A stretch of DNA of 57,794 nt, taken from NCBI GenBank assembly GCA_024280295.1, contig JAJRQK010000051.1:1-57794 (forward strand), in the 5' to 3' direction. Positions 45,800 to 54,875 of this stretch are shown in pieces. Below the pieces are notes generated by a model. That model was given only the letters and a program-made list of their open reading frames with translations, searched no databases and had not been told where the DNA came from. Origin of the DNA: Bacteroidota bacterium. GTDB lineage: Bacteria > Bacteroidota > Bacteroidia > Flavobacteriales_D > Crocinitomicaceae. Position numbers and translations under genes: made by a program. The first letter of the stretch is position 1, and each line of letters starts with the position of its first letter.

Positions 45800-48700
45800 T
45801 TGAAGTTCGCCCTTGCATCCATATTTACCTGCTTGGCGCTTTGGAGTAATGCTCAACAACCTCTTGTTGGTGTTCAAGATGGACAGTGGTTCACTTTCAT
45901 TAATGGGAAGAAAAAATTACTCCCTAAGGAAATCCATGACGTCGGAAATTTTGATAATCAGAGGTTGGCTTATTTCATGCGTTATGATAGATATGGGCTG
46001 CTTGATCCTAACGGTGAAATCGTCTTGTCCGAACGTTATATCGCAGCCGAACAACTTAAAGGAGGTTATTATAAATTCTTGCGCAAAGATGGATTCGATT
46101 TAATTAAATCTGAGAATAGAGAACTGAAATTTACCAACTGTCGATTAATAGAGGATCTTAAAAATGAATGGTACTTGGTTACAACAGAATCAAAACGTTT
46201 TTTACTCAATACTTTAGGGGACATTCAGTTTAATCTAGATTCTCTCGATAATGTTGTTAACACTTTCTACGGATATGTTTACCTCAAGCACGGAGATGAA
46301 AGAATTCTTTTCAACCCAATGGGACAACAGATTGATTATGGTAAGAACAAACCTCTATTTTATAGGGATTACTTAGTTTTAAGTTTAGGCAATTCTAAGA
46401 AAATCATATATCCTGATCACGAAATTGAACTGCCTGAAGATGCTGTGAGTATAATCGTTGAAGAGAATAAAATCCATTATACAACTGGAAAATTAACACG
46501 AATTATCTCAGCAACTGATCAACACCTAATAATGGAGGCGAAATGTGAAGCTTTAGTTCTGCTTGGACGAGGTTTATATGAGATGATTTCGAATAATAAA
46601 TCGGGAGTGATCTCTAAAGACAATGTTGTTATCTGCCCAATGATTTATGATTTTGTATCCATTCGAGATGATTATCTAATGATTAACAATTTGAGTGGGA
46701 TGGGTATCATGGATCTGGGAGGAAAGATCATTTTACCTTGTGTTTATGACTGGGTAAGACCTACCCGCGATTTCTTTTTGATTAAATCGGATCTAGGACG
46801 TCAAGGATTACTGTCTAGGAAAACGAACAAAGTGATTTTGCCTTGTGCTTATAAACGAATTCAATTTTCTGACTCTAAAATTAGAGCCTGGTCGTCGAAT
46901 AAATTGAGAATCCTTGAACTAGACTCAATGCATAATTTCACGAGCGATTTAGTTTTGGATAATGTGATTACACTTGATAAAATGAAAGCGACGAAAGATG
47001 AAAGCGTTGATAGTCGGTTATATGGTCTAGGTTGGTTTTCAGTTCAAAAAAGCTCTTTTGATTCTTTGGGTTTTAAAATAGGGGACAAACTAAGGTGGGG
47101 ATTGAAAAACCCGAATGATTCTACGTTATTGCCTGCTAAATATAATCAACCTCTTTATGTTCCACAAGCTGGCTTTAGCCTTGTCACTGGCCCTGGTGTG
47201 ATCTTACCATTATCTAATTCGACTAGAAAGGTAAGCACATTCTACATAACAAGTTACATAACAGGTAGGAGATTGGTATCAGAGCCAGTTTTTTCTATTG
47301 ATACGATGGACTTGTTTTCAAGAAGCTATACTCGTTTTTATGGTACAAAGGGGTTTGGTATCCTCACCGCAGAAAACAAAGTTATCTATACGAGTTATTT
47401 CGATGGCTCTGATCGCAGATATGTCAGATATTGTCAATCAGAAAGTGCAAGGGTTGAGAAGGCAGAAAAGAGTGATTTTGATCATTTAGTTTATCAAGAT
47501 GCCTTAATGAACAATGATCCTGCAAAAGGTATAAAATATCCTTCAGGAAATGCCAGTTGGGAATTTATAAGGTTTCCAGATGCCAAATGGAATTTTTTTG
47601 ATACAAATGGGCGTTCTGTTTTTGATTCACCGTTCAATTTTGTTTATCCGTATCGTAGTGAGACGGCAATTGTTCAAAGAGATGGAAGCTGGGGGTTAGT
47701 CCGTTTTGATTCACTAGTTATTCCAACAATCTACTCGCAGATTTCGCGTATTTCGAATATTTCGGACACTCTTTTACTCATTAAATATACTCCAAAAGGG
47801 GTGCGATTTATGGATACTACCACAAGGGAATTAAACCTTGGAATTACTAGATTTGGAATGAAGAAAGGTGATTTGACTCAGGTTCATTTAGGTTCCCGAA
47901 AGGGCGTGATTAATTCAGATTATCAGATGATTTCAGGTGATACTCGTTTTCAAAAAATATTCGAAAATAATCTGTTTTATAGCAAGGAAAAGAAGAAATA
48001 TACAATCTATTCAAGTGACGGGAATTTAGTAGGGACAGTAAAATTGAAGCCACAAGGTTTTGTAAGAGATCAGTACGTCATTGTTACCGAAAGAGGAAAA
48101 AAAGGACTTGTAAATATGACTGATGAAGTTATAATTCCAATTGTTTATAAAAACATTGAGAAGCATGGGGATTATATTTTCGCAGTGAACGGCTTCGAAA
48201 ATTTACTTTTCGATAAAAACGTAAATGTTATCCGAAAATTTAAAAATAATTCGGTGCTTGTGGATGAAATGACAGGTAATTATGTAATTATAGAATCAGA
48301 TCGAGCAGTTGTTTATAGCATATTAACAGGAAAGAAAACTGGCTCTTGGAAGGGGCGGAAATTCACTCACTTTTCGGATAACTGGTTAGTTCAATATGGC
48401 AAATTTAGTCGCGCTATTGATGTGACTTCTGAAATAATAGTTGATTTTGATTTTGAGATTGAAAGAATCGTCGATATGGATGGTGCAGGCTATATCGTAT
48501 ATGATACAAAAAAATTCTCACACCATTTCACCGTCAATTGGGAAGAAATAACCTACGATTCTCCTCTTAGGAGAGCTAAATATGTTGGAAATAGACGTGG
48601 AATATGCAGAACGAAAAATGGATTACTGCTTTTCGGTGATGGAATAAATAAGTTATTTCCAACAAAATTTAATTTCAAAGGAGTATTTGGAAGTGGATTT

Positions 48701-49075
48701 TTATTACTTGGCAGTCGCAATCACTATATGTTTATTGACGATTCTGGCGCAAACGTTTTCGAACGCGAATTCATCGACGCAACTCCATTTGGTAAAAATT
48801 TCGCTACTATTAAAGAACAGACTGGGTGGACAATTATGAATACCCATGGACATTACAAGACCTTACCATCTTTTGACAAAATTAAAGAGATTGGCACAAA
48901 TATTTTCTCCACGTCACAGCAAGCACTTTTTGGAGTTTTCGATTCTCATGGAAACACAATCATTCCTGTAAAATATCAAAGAATTAACGTCCTAGAAAAC
49001 AACCTTCTTCAAGGTTATAAAAATGGTAAGATTTTCTATTTTACTGTCTCTGGTAAAGAAATCATCCTCAATTAG
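45800..49075 (+). CDS. large exported WG-repeat protein
   Basis: A 1091-residue exported protein (TTG start at 45800; signal peptide MKFALASIFTCLALWSNAQ). It is built from at least six recognisable WG repeats. Examples are RYGLLDPNGEIVLSERY, GMGIMDLGGKIILPCVYDWV, GLLSRKTNKVILPCAYKRI, SWGLVRFDSLVIPTIYSQI, KGLVNMTDEVIIPIVYKNI and, at the end, FGVFDSHGNTIIPVKYQRI. These beta-hairpin repeats occur in surface proteins of spirochaetes and Bacteroidota. No enzyme domain or T9SS signal is visible. The preceding stop codon of the lipoprotein is 6 bases away. Confidence 0.85.
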   Translation: MKFALASIFTCLALWSNAQQPLVGVQDGQWFTFINGKKKLLPKEIHDVGNFDNQRLAYFMRYDRYGLLDPNGEIVLSERYIAAEQLKGGYYKFLRKDGFDLIKSENRELKFTNCRLIEDLKNEWYLVTTESKRFLLNTLGDIQFNLDSLDNVVNTFYGYVYLKHGDERILFNPMGQQIDYGKNKPLFYRDYLVLSLGNSKKIIYPDHEIELPEDAVSIIVEENKIHYTTGKLTRIISATDQHLIMEAKCEALVLLGRGLYEMISNNKSGVISKDNVVICPMIYDFVSIRDDYLMINNLSGMGIMDLGGKIILPCVYDWVRPTRDFFLIKSDLGRQGLLSRKTNKVILPCAYKRIQFSDSKIRAWSSNKLRILELDSMHNFTSDLVLDNVITLDKMKATKDESVDSRLYGLGWFSVQKSSFDSLGFKIGDKLRWGLKNPNDSTLLPAKYNQPLYVPQAGFSLVTGPGVILPLSNSTRKVSTFYITSYITGRRLVSEPVFSIDTMDLFSRSYTRFYGTKGFGILTAENKVIYTSYFDGSDRRYVRYCQSESARVEKAEKSDFDHLVYQDALMNNDPAKGIKYPSGNASWEFIRFPDAKWNFFDTNGRSVFDSPFNFVYPYRSETAIVQRDGSWGLVRFDSLVIPTIYSQISRISNISDTLLLIKYTPKGVRFMDTTTRELNLGITRFGMKKGDLTQVHLGSRKGVINSDYQMISGDTRFQKIFENNLFYSKEKKKYTIYSSDGNLVGTVKLKPQGFVRDQYVIVTERGKKGLVNMTDEVIIPIVYKNIEKHGDYIFAVNGFENLLFDKNVNVIRKFKNNSVLVDEMTGNYVIIESDRAVVYSILTGKKTGSWKGRKFTHFSDNWLVQYGKFSRAIDVTSEIIVDFDFEIERIVDMDGAGYIVYDTKKFSHHFTVNWEEITYDSPLRRAKYVGNRRGICRTKNGLLLFGDGINKLFPTKFNFKGVFGSGFLLLGSRNHYMFIDDSGANVFEREFIDATPFGKNFATIKEQTGWTIMNTHGHYKTLPSFDKIKEIGTNIFSTSQQALFGVFDSHGNTIIPVKYQRINVLENNLLQGYKNGKIFYFTVSGKEIILN

Positions 49076-49148
49076 AGTCTCCTCAAGATCCTTCTTTCAC
49101 CACCAAATCCTTGAGTCTTATTTTCATATCTCATAGTCTATGTTAGAC
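49076..49148. repeat. AGTCT-rich intergenic island
   Basis: AGTCT at 49076, 49114 and 49135, then TTAGACTC, immediately after the WG-repeat gene's stop. Confidence 0.35.
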
Positions 49149-49386
49149 TCGGTATGTTTATCGCTCATTAAATGCATATTTTATCTTGCTTTTATTAGGG
49201 AAGTTTGCATTATGATCAAGAAAATTTCAGATAACCAGTTGAGCATTGGTGAATTTGAAAGGATCAAGTGAGAATGTTGGGTACTAGGCATCTCTCCATG
49301 TAAACTGTTGGGGTGTTAATCATAAAGCACATTGAGAATTTAGATGATCGTAAGTGTAAATTTGTTTTTTTTAGCAGACCTTACTC

Positions 49387-49725
49387 AGTCGTTCCTTAAA
49401 TTTAGTCAATAAGATTAGTTATCAACGAGTTGTGATAACAATATGATCAATTTTGATGTGTAAAATTGCAAGTAAAAGGTTTAGAAGAAGAGCTGCAATA
49501 GAGCCTGTTATAGGGGGCATTTAAAAACAGACTAGGATGGCACAGAACTATCTGAGTGGATCAAATCCCCCACAAATCAATGCATTTTTAGTCGCTACCG
49601 GTTGGAATTTGAAGAAAATGATGAAACAGTTGAAAAGTGAAGTCGAATTATCTTTGATTCAGATTTTTGAAATCATTTTAACTTATTTTTTTCCAAAAAT
49701 GAACTTAGCTTGTTAAGGAGCGACT
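49387..49725 (+). mobile_element. decayed IS5/IS1182-type insertion sequence fragment
   Basis: Imperfect terminal inverted repeats, AGTCGTTCCTTAA at 49387-49399 and its complement TTAAGGAGCGACT at 49713-49725 (12 of 13 match), enclose the last part of a transposase gene. The left 65 bases hold no recognisable transposase N-terminus, so most of the element is missing. No target duplication is visible. The interior has a 7-bp inverted repeat (49418-49424, 49433-49439). Confidence 0.6.
49465..49716 (+). pseudogene. transposase C-terminal fragment, frameshifted
   Basis: Translating from 49465 gives IASKRFRRRAAIEPVIGG, the conserved block of IS5/IS1182 transposases around the catalytic glutamate (normally IEPVIGHLK). 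A G run at 49513-49517 is two bases too long, shifting HLKTD into another frame, and two bases are missing after position 49532. This restores the frame at RMAQNYLSGS. From there 59 codons are open to 49716, including PPQINAFLVATGWNLKKMM, the usual end of this family. The two opposite frameshifts and the missing N-terminus make it a pseudogene. The open 59-codon part is not expected to be a functional protein. Confidence 0.75.
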
Positions 49726-49732
49726 AATTAAC

Positions 49733-49767
49733 AAAAAACCACTGATTCAAAAATTGAATCAGTGGTT
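49733..49767 (-). terminator. rho-independent terminator of the S8 protease gene
   Basis: A perfect 14-bp stem AACCACTGATTCAA / TTGAATCAGTGGTT (49737-49750, 49754-49767) with a 3-base loop and a T run on the minus strand, 71 bases after the protease stop. Confidence 0.9.
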
Positions 49768-49837
49768 CCGTTTAAATTTGCTTATAGAAATGCCAATCTC
49801 GATACGATTCTTCAAAATCACTCGATTTGACAAAGTA

Positions 49838-52255
49838 CTATTTTGAGAGGATTAGTTTCTCAGTAATGAGAACCGTTCCGATGCTATCTTTTAAGCGATA
49901 AAAATAAGATCCCTGCTTAAAGTTATTAAGATTCACGGTTGTCAGTTCACCTGAAACTGTTGCAGTTGAGATCACTTTTCCAACTACATCTACAATTTCT
50001 ATTGTACTTGCATTCAGATTTGTAATTCTAAAGTTCACTGTTCCAGATGTCGGATTTGGATAGGCAATAACGTTTCCTTTGTTCAATTCATTGATTGATG
50101 CACTCCCCTCGGCAGCTAATGTAACACAGTAATCTTCTACTTCACCCCAAGTAAATCCACCACACTCGGATGGTAAAGTCGTTTGACCAGATCCTTGATA
50201 CGCCATTTGAATTCGCAAGCGAGTACTTCCTAAAGTTGCAGAAGCAGGAACCGTAATTGTACCAGTCACATCTAACTGGTCAGCTGTTCCTTGATCATAC
50301 ACTAATTCTGAAGCTTGGAATGTACCATCTTGATTCAAATCCAACCAAATTCGTGTGTACTCATCATATAAAGTTCCTCCCCATTCAACATCAACAGTGA
50401 AATTATAAGTCCCATTCACTTCTAGTGGAATAGAACTTACTCCTGTGAAATCACCAAATCCACCATCGTTCCCAGAAGTATTAGTGTAAGTGTCTACAAC
50501 AAATGCCTCAATCCACTCGTCTGTGCCATCAGTTGCATTATTAGCACAATATGGAAGATCTACACATGTACCACAACCTGTTGTACTAAACGTTTTGGTA
50601 GATGAAGGGTTACTAAGTGTTCCTCCACAGTCAGATTCCATGTAATATTCATAATCCGAGCAACCTGTTAACCCCGTTAATGAAACCGGTGAAGTTGCAG
50701 ATGCAATTAAAGTCCATGTTCCTGCTCCTACTGCTCTCCAATAAAAATTAGTTGAAGTTGCAGATGCATTTGCTGTAAATGTGACACTTGCTGAGTTATC
50801 AGTAATTGAAGTCGTTGTGATACTTCCTGGAGCTAAACAAATCGTTCCAGAACAAGCGACTGCCATCAAATCATTCAATGTATTAAAAGAATTTAGTCTT
50901 CCACCAGTGACAAATTTAGAAGTTAAAGCAGCTTTTGGATCAGTACCTGAAAGCAATGCACTCAATACTAAATCAGCTCCAGCTTGTGGATTAGCAATTA
51001 CTGCGTTCATAAAATCATTACATGGAATTGAGTATGCTAAGCCAATTACTCCAGCCGTAAGTGGACAAGAGAAAGAAGTACCAGTCGTACTTGTAATTCC
51101 AGTTGCACCAACAGAGATTCCATCTGTAGTAACCACGTTAATTCCGGGAGCACCCAATTCAATTGTTGTGACACCATACCCTCCAGCAGTACCATCGTTG
51201 TTATCTGTACGCCCAACACCAATCATGTAATCACTTGCGCAGGCAGTTGGCATATCACCAGCAACATCAACATTAAGATTAGAATTTGTTGTAGCTCCAA
51301 CGTTCAATATTCCGTATGCACCAAGCGTATCATAAAAATCACACCAGATTGGGTAGGCAGTTGGATCCGCTCCATCGATTCCCCAAGATGCACTTGTTGC
51401 AACAACAAATGCCCCGCTAGTTCCTCCACTTGAATTCCATAGTTGACGCATTACAAGAGGATAAGTATAAGCTTGTACAACATTTGCTTGAGTTAAAGAG
51501 CCTCCCATATTTAAGACCATTAACTTAACATCCCAGTTGGCACCAGCAACATCAATTCCGTTGTTACCTTTCGCTCCAATCATCCCAAGACAGTTTGTCC
51601 CGTGACCACTATTTCCATAATCATCTGTGTTTGAACCTGTATTCCAACCTTCATAATCATCAACGTATCCGTTTCCATCATCATCCATTCCATTATTTGG
51701 AATTTCATTTACATTCACCCATCGATTTGGAGCAAGGTCTTGATGATCAAGATTTCCACCTCCGCCTTCAACTAAACAGACAACTATGTCGTGTCCAGAT
51801 GCTGTAACCCCACCAGTCGTGATGTCCCATGCTTCATCAGAATCAATATCCGCATCTGCTGTACCGCCTCCTGCACCAGTATTCACATGATGCCATTGCT
51901 GAGTAAAGCTAGGATCCCCCGGAATTGTTGCGCGCATTTGTACGTAATAATTGTAATCCGCTACGGCAACTTCTGTTTGAGAATAAAGCCAAAATTGAAT
52001 TCCTTTGTGAGATATTGAAGTAGGATCAAACTTCACCAACCAAATATCCATTGGATTTGATAATTCTTGAACGATTTCAAGCTGGTAATTGTTGGGGGCA
52101 CGATCAACCAAAGATCGAATGCTTCTTCCGTGAGTAATTTTCACCAACATTTCGCCTTCGACGTGCGGTTTGTTATCAAAATGATTTTTTTGTGATGTTC
52201 CAAAGAAGGCAAAGGAGATAAAGAGCCCTACTAACATCGGTAAGAGACGTTTCAT
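49838..52255 (-). CDS. secreted subtilisin-family (S8) protease with GEVED domain and T9SS signal
   Basis: An 805-residue exported protein: signal peptide (1-21), inhibitor-like propeptide (about 30-105), S8 domain (about 125-465), fibronectin type III (about 478-555), GEVED domain (about 575-725), and a type A T9SS sorting domain to the end. Catalytic His is H218 in GHGTNC and Ser is S394 in GTSFSCP. The position of the catalytic Asp, normally V(I/V)DTG, reads VVCLVEGGGG with E163. The rest of the segment (NLDHQDL) aligns well, so a Glu in place of Asp is likely, which could weaken or alter activity. It is a single gene with its own terminator. Confidence 0.9.
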   Translation of the reverse strand: MKRLLPMLVGLFISFAFFGTSQKNHFDNKPHVEGEMLVKITHGRSIRSLVDRAPNNYQLEIVQELSNPMDIWLVKFDPTSISHKGIQFWLYSQTEVAVADYNYYVQMRATIPGDPSFTQQWHHVNTGAGGGTADADIDSDEAWDITTGGVTASGHDIVVCLVEGGGGNLDHQDLAPNRWVNVNEIPNNGMDDDGNGYVDDYEGWNTGSNTDDYGNSGHGTNCLGMIGAKGNNGIDVAGANWDVKLMVLNMGGSLTQANVVQAYTYPLVMRQLWNSSGGTSGAFVVATSASWGIDGADPTAYPIWCDFYDTLGAYGILNVGATTNSNLNVDVAGDMPTACASDYMIGVGRTDNNDGTAGGYGVTTIELGAPGINVVTTDGISVGATGITSTTGTSFSCPLTAGVIGLAYSIPCNDFMNAVIANPQAGADLVLSALLSGTDPKAALTSKFVTGGRLNSFNTLNDLMAVACSGTICLAPGSITTTSITDNSASVTFTANASATSTNFYWRAVGAGTWTLIASATSPVSLTGLTGCSDYEYYMESDCGGTLSNPSSTKTFSTTGCGTCVDLPYCANNATDGTDEWIEAFVVDTYTNTSGNDGGFGDFTGVSSIPLEVNGTYNFTVDVEWGGTLYDEYTRIWLDLNQDGTFQASELVYDQGTADQLDVTGTITVPASATLGSTRLRIQMAYQGSGQTTLPSECGGFTWGEVEDYCVTLAAEGSASINELNKGNVIAYPNPTSGTVNFRITNLNASTIEIVDVVGKVISTATVSGELTTVNLNNFKQGSYFYRLKDSIGTVLITEKLILSK

Positions 52256-52633
52256 AACGTAGTTGTTTTTTTGAGTTTAATAATAGTTCTAGTATTCGTA
52301 AATGTAAGGTTTTGGTGCCCAGTTAGCAAATATTTGAATGCTCATGTAATGTTCTGAATTGCTTTCATAAGTTATTAATCTTGCTAAGATCAATGATAAA
52401 TCGATACTTAACCACTATCTAGCTTGAAATCCTAAACAGATTTTCTTTCAATCAATTCTACTATTATTAAATCGATTTAATAATCATCATTTAGGTTCAT
52501 TTCATAAATTAATGAAGTGTACTTTGGTAAACCTGAATAAAAATTCAGGAAATACCCGATCACAATCAAATCACCATAGTTTTAAAGATAAGCTATAAGT
52601 TTTTGTACTTTCGCCCCCTTTGAATAGCATGAA
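52256..52633. other. divergent intergenic region with palindromes
   Basis: A 378-base region between the S8 protease (minus) and mutS2 (plus). It holds no ORF. It contains a perfect 22-bp palindrome (52463-52484) and a hairpin CCTGAAT-AAAA-ATTCAGG (52532-52549). For mutS2 there is a near-consensus -7 box TACTTTCG (52606-52613), 20 bases before the ATG. Confidence 0.6.
52463..52484. promoter_or_regulatory. 22-bp perfect palindrome, candidate operator
   Basis: ATTATTAAATCGATTTAATAAT is identical to its reverse complement over all 22 bases and is centred on ATCGAT. Its place between divergent genes suits a dimeric regulator's operator, but no regulator is known and AT-rich DNA produces short palindromes easily. 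Confidence 0.4.
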
Positions 52634-54769
52634 ATGTCGAATATAGTAGCAGATTTTCAAACACTCAAAGATCTTGAATTTCCAATCATTCGTGAATGGT
52701 TGTCAGATTTTGCTGTAGGAGAAACGGCGCGAATTCGCTTGGAGGAATTAACCCCAAGTAATCGTTCAAATGAAATTAACGAGGCACTTTTCCGTGTAAA
52801 TGAGCTAAAATCAATTCGAATGGAGGGTGAGACTTTTCCACGCATCGAATTTGAGGAATTACATGAAGAAATTAAGCTAATTCCAATACACAACGCATCT
52901 GTTCAACTTGATGGCTTTATGAGAATCCATCTTGCGTCAAACTTAGTCAATAATCTACTTTACTTCTTCGACAAACAAGAAGATGAATATCCTTTGCTCA
53001 GTGAGATTGTTATGGAAGCACATTTCACAAAAGAGATCGTTGAAGCAATAGAAAAAGTATTTGATAAACATGGACATGTGAAAGATGATGCCTCAATTGA
53101 ATTGGCTTCCATTCGTAGTTCAATTAGATCATTGCGAAAGCAAATTAACCGTAATTTTGACAAAGAAGCGAGGAAATTACTAAAGGATAATATTCTCGGA
53201 GAAACGAAGGAGACTTTTATTAATGACCGAAGAGTTCTTACAGTATTAAGTCAGCATAAACGACGTATTTCAGGATCGGTTGTTGGGTCAAGTAAGACGG
53301 GTAGTTTAACTTATATTGAGCCACAGATTAACATTCCTCTTAATAACGAGTTGGAATTGTTAATGGATGATGAACGCAAAGAAATATTTAAAATTCTCCA
53401 AGAGCTTCGCAAAGAGTTGAAAGAACATCTCCCGCTGATCAAGTCGTATCAAAACATTCTCACAGAGCTTGATTTCATCAATGCAAAGTGTCGTTTGGCT
53501 ATTCAACTTGAAGCAAACCTACCATCGATACTAGAACATCAAGAATTAGAAATTACTGAGGCATATCATCCGATATTATGGAAATCGAATAAAGCCCAAA
53601 ATAAGCATACTTATCCTCAAGTTATTAAGATGGATAAGTTTTCAAGAATGTTAGTAATTTCTGGTCCAAATGCTGGGGGGAAAAGCATTACACTTAAATC
53701 AATCGGTTTACTCCAGATCATGCTTCAATCTGGATTACTTGTTCCTGTACATCTCAACAGTAAAATGTGCTTTTTTGATCAAATACTGAGTGATATTGGA
53801 GATAATCAGTCGATTGAAAATGAGTTAAGCACCTATTCATACAGGTTGAAACGAATGAAGACCTTTCTGGATGTTTCAAATCGAAAGACATTGCTATTAC
53901 TTGATGAGTTCGGGACTGGATCAGATCCTGATTTAGGTGGAGCTTTGGCAGAATCAATCTTTGAATCGTTTTACAATAAAAAGTGCTTTGGTGTGGTCAC
54001 AACGCATTATGCAAATATCAAACTGAAGGCAGATCAACTTCGGAATGCGGTAAACGGTTGCATGCTTTTCAATTCAGAAACGTTGGAACCAACCTATACG
54101 TTTTCTGTTGGCCAACCTGGGAGTTCTTTCACTTTTGAAGTTGCAGAGATGAATGGAATTCCACCTGATATTATTGAAGATGCAAAGAGTAAACTCGACT
54201 CAAAAAAAGTGAATATGGATCGTCTTCTAAATGATCTTCAAAAAGAAAAAACATATTTAGAGCGACTAAATAAAGAACACATCGAAGCCCAAAAACTTGC
54301 CCAGAACGCATTGAATGATTATGAAGAATCCAAGTCAAAATACGACGAGAAACTAAAACAACATAGAGTTCAAGCTGAAATCAATAATAAGTTTATTCAT
54401 TCTGGGAAAAAGATGAAAAGCTTCATTGATCGTTATAATTTAAAATCTCGCAAGAAAACAATCAACCATGCACTTTTAGAAGATGTAAAGAAGTACATCG
54501 CTGTAGAAAAATCTAAAATTGAGGCAGCAACGCAATCAAAAAAAGCAAAAGAGAAAGCACAACATACGAGCAAATCGAAGAAAAATACAAAGTCGGAAGT
54601 TGATCAATTTCAACGAGATCAAATTAAGTTGGGTTCTCGTGTTAAATTAATCGCAACGAAACAAGTCGGCAATGTAGAAGAAATTTCGAAGGAGAATATC
54701 ACAGTTACTTTTGGCTTCCTACGTATGAAAGTCGATCGAGAGAAGTTGATGTGGGTCGAGACTAAGTAG
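52634..54769 (+). CDS. MutS2-family ATPase without Smr domain
   Basis: A 711-residue MutS2-type protein. It has the MutS core (helical lever and clamp, about 20-300) and the ABC ATPase with Walker A GPNAGGKS (344-351), Walker B LLLLDEF with D424-E425, and a downstream signature segment. A long coiled coil and a KOW/SH3-like end (about 640-711) follow. The classical MutS2 C-terminal Smr nuclease domain is absent, as is the N-terminal mismatch-reading domain of MutS. Homologues rescue stalled ribosomes or suppress recombination; without Smr, a cleavage role is unlikely. It is convergent with the membrane MutS-like gene. Confidence 0.9.
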   Translation: MSNIVADFQTLKDLEFPIIREWLSDFAVGETARIRLEELTPSNRSNEINEALFRVNELKSIRMEGETFPRIEFEELHEEIKLIPIHNASVQLDGFMRIHLASNLVNNLLYFFDKQEDEYPLLSEIVMEAHFTKEIVEAIEKVFDKHGHVKDDASIELASIRSSIRSLRKQINRNFDKEARKLLKDNILGETKETFINDRRVLTVLSQHKRRISGSVVGSSKTGSLTYIEPQINIPLNNELELLMDDERKEIFKILQELRKELKEHLPLIKSYQNILTELDFINAKCRLAIQLEANLPSILEHQELEITEAYHPILWKSNKAQNKHTYPQVIKMDKFSRMLVISGPNAGGKSITLKSIGLLQIMLQSGLLVPVHLNSKMCFFDQILSDIGDNQSIENELSTYSYRLKRMKTFLDVSNRKTLLLLDEFGTGSDPDLGGALAESIFESFYNKKCFGVVTTHYANIKLKADQLRNAVNGCMLFNSETLEPTYTFSVGQPGSSFTFEVAEMNGIPPDIIEDAKSKLDSKKVNMDRLLNDLQKEKTYLERLNKEHIEAQKLAQNALNDYEESKSKYDEKLKQHRVQAEINNKFIHSGKKMKSFIDRYNLKSRKKTINHALLEDVKKYIAVEKSKIEAATQSKKAKEKAQHTSKSKKNTKSEVDQFQRDQIKLGSRVKLIATKQVGNVEEISKENITVTFGFLRMKVDREKLMWVETK

Positions 54770-54795
54770 ACAGCCAAATAGTAAGACATAAGACT
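54759..54795. repeat. AGAC-rich island at the mutS2 stop
   Basis: AGAC at 54759, 54768, 54784 and 54791 in 37 bases, overlapping the mutS2 stop codon. It lies between the arms of an 8-bp inverted repeat (CAGCCAAA 54771-54778, TTTGGCTG 54807-54814) or overlaps them. Confidence 0.35.
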
Positions 54796-54875
54796 GATAG
54801 ATTGTGTTTGGCTGGATCATTGGACATGGTAAAACAGAATTAACCATAATTTAAATGTCAGCAAAGCGACCAAGA

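Larger units (their letters stand above)
49076..49837. other. gene-poor intergenic region with IS relic
   Basis: A 762-base region between the WG-repeat gene and the protease gene. It contains an AGTCT island (49076-49148), about 230 bases with no recognisable content, an insertion-sequence relic (49387-49725) and a strong terminator (49733-49767). No intact gene is visible. Confidence 0.6.

Noticed and set aside
49210-49271. Short ORF of 19 codons before the IS relic
   Set aside because: MIKKISDNQLSIGEFERIK looks protein-like but is too short to tell from chance, with no family match or neighbours in frame.
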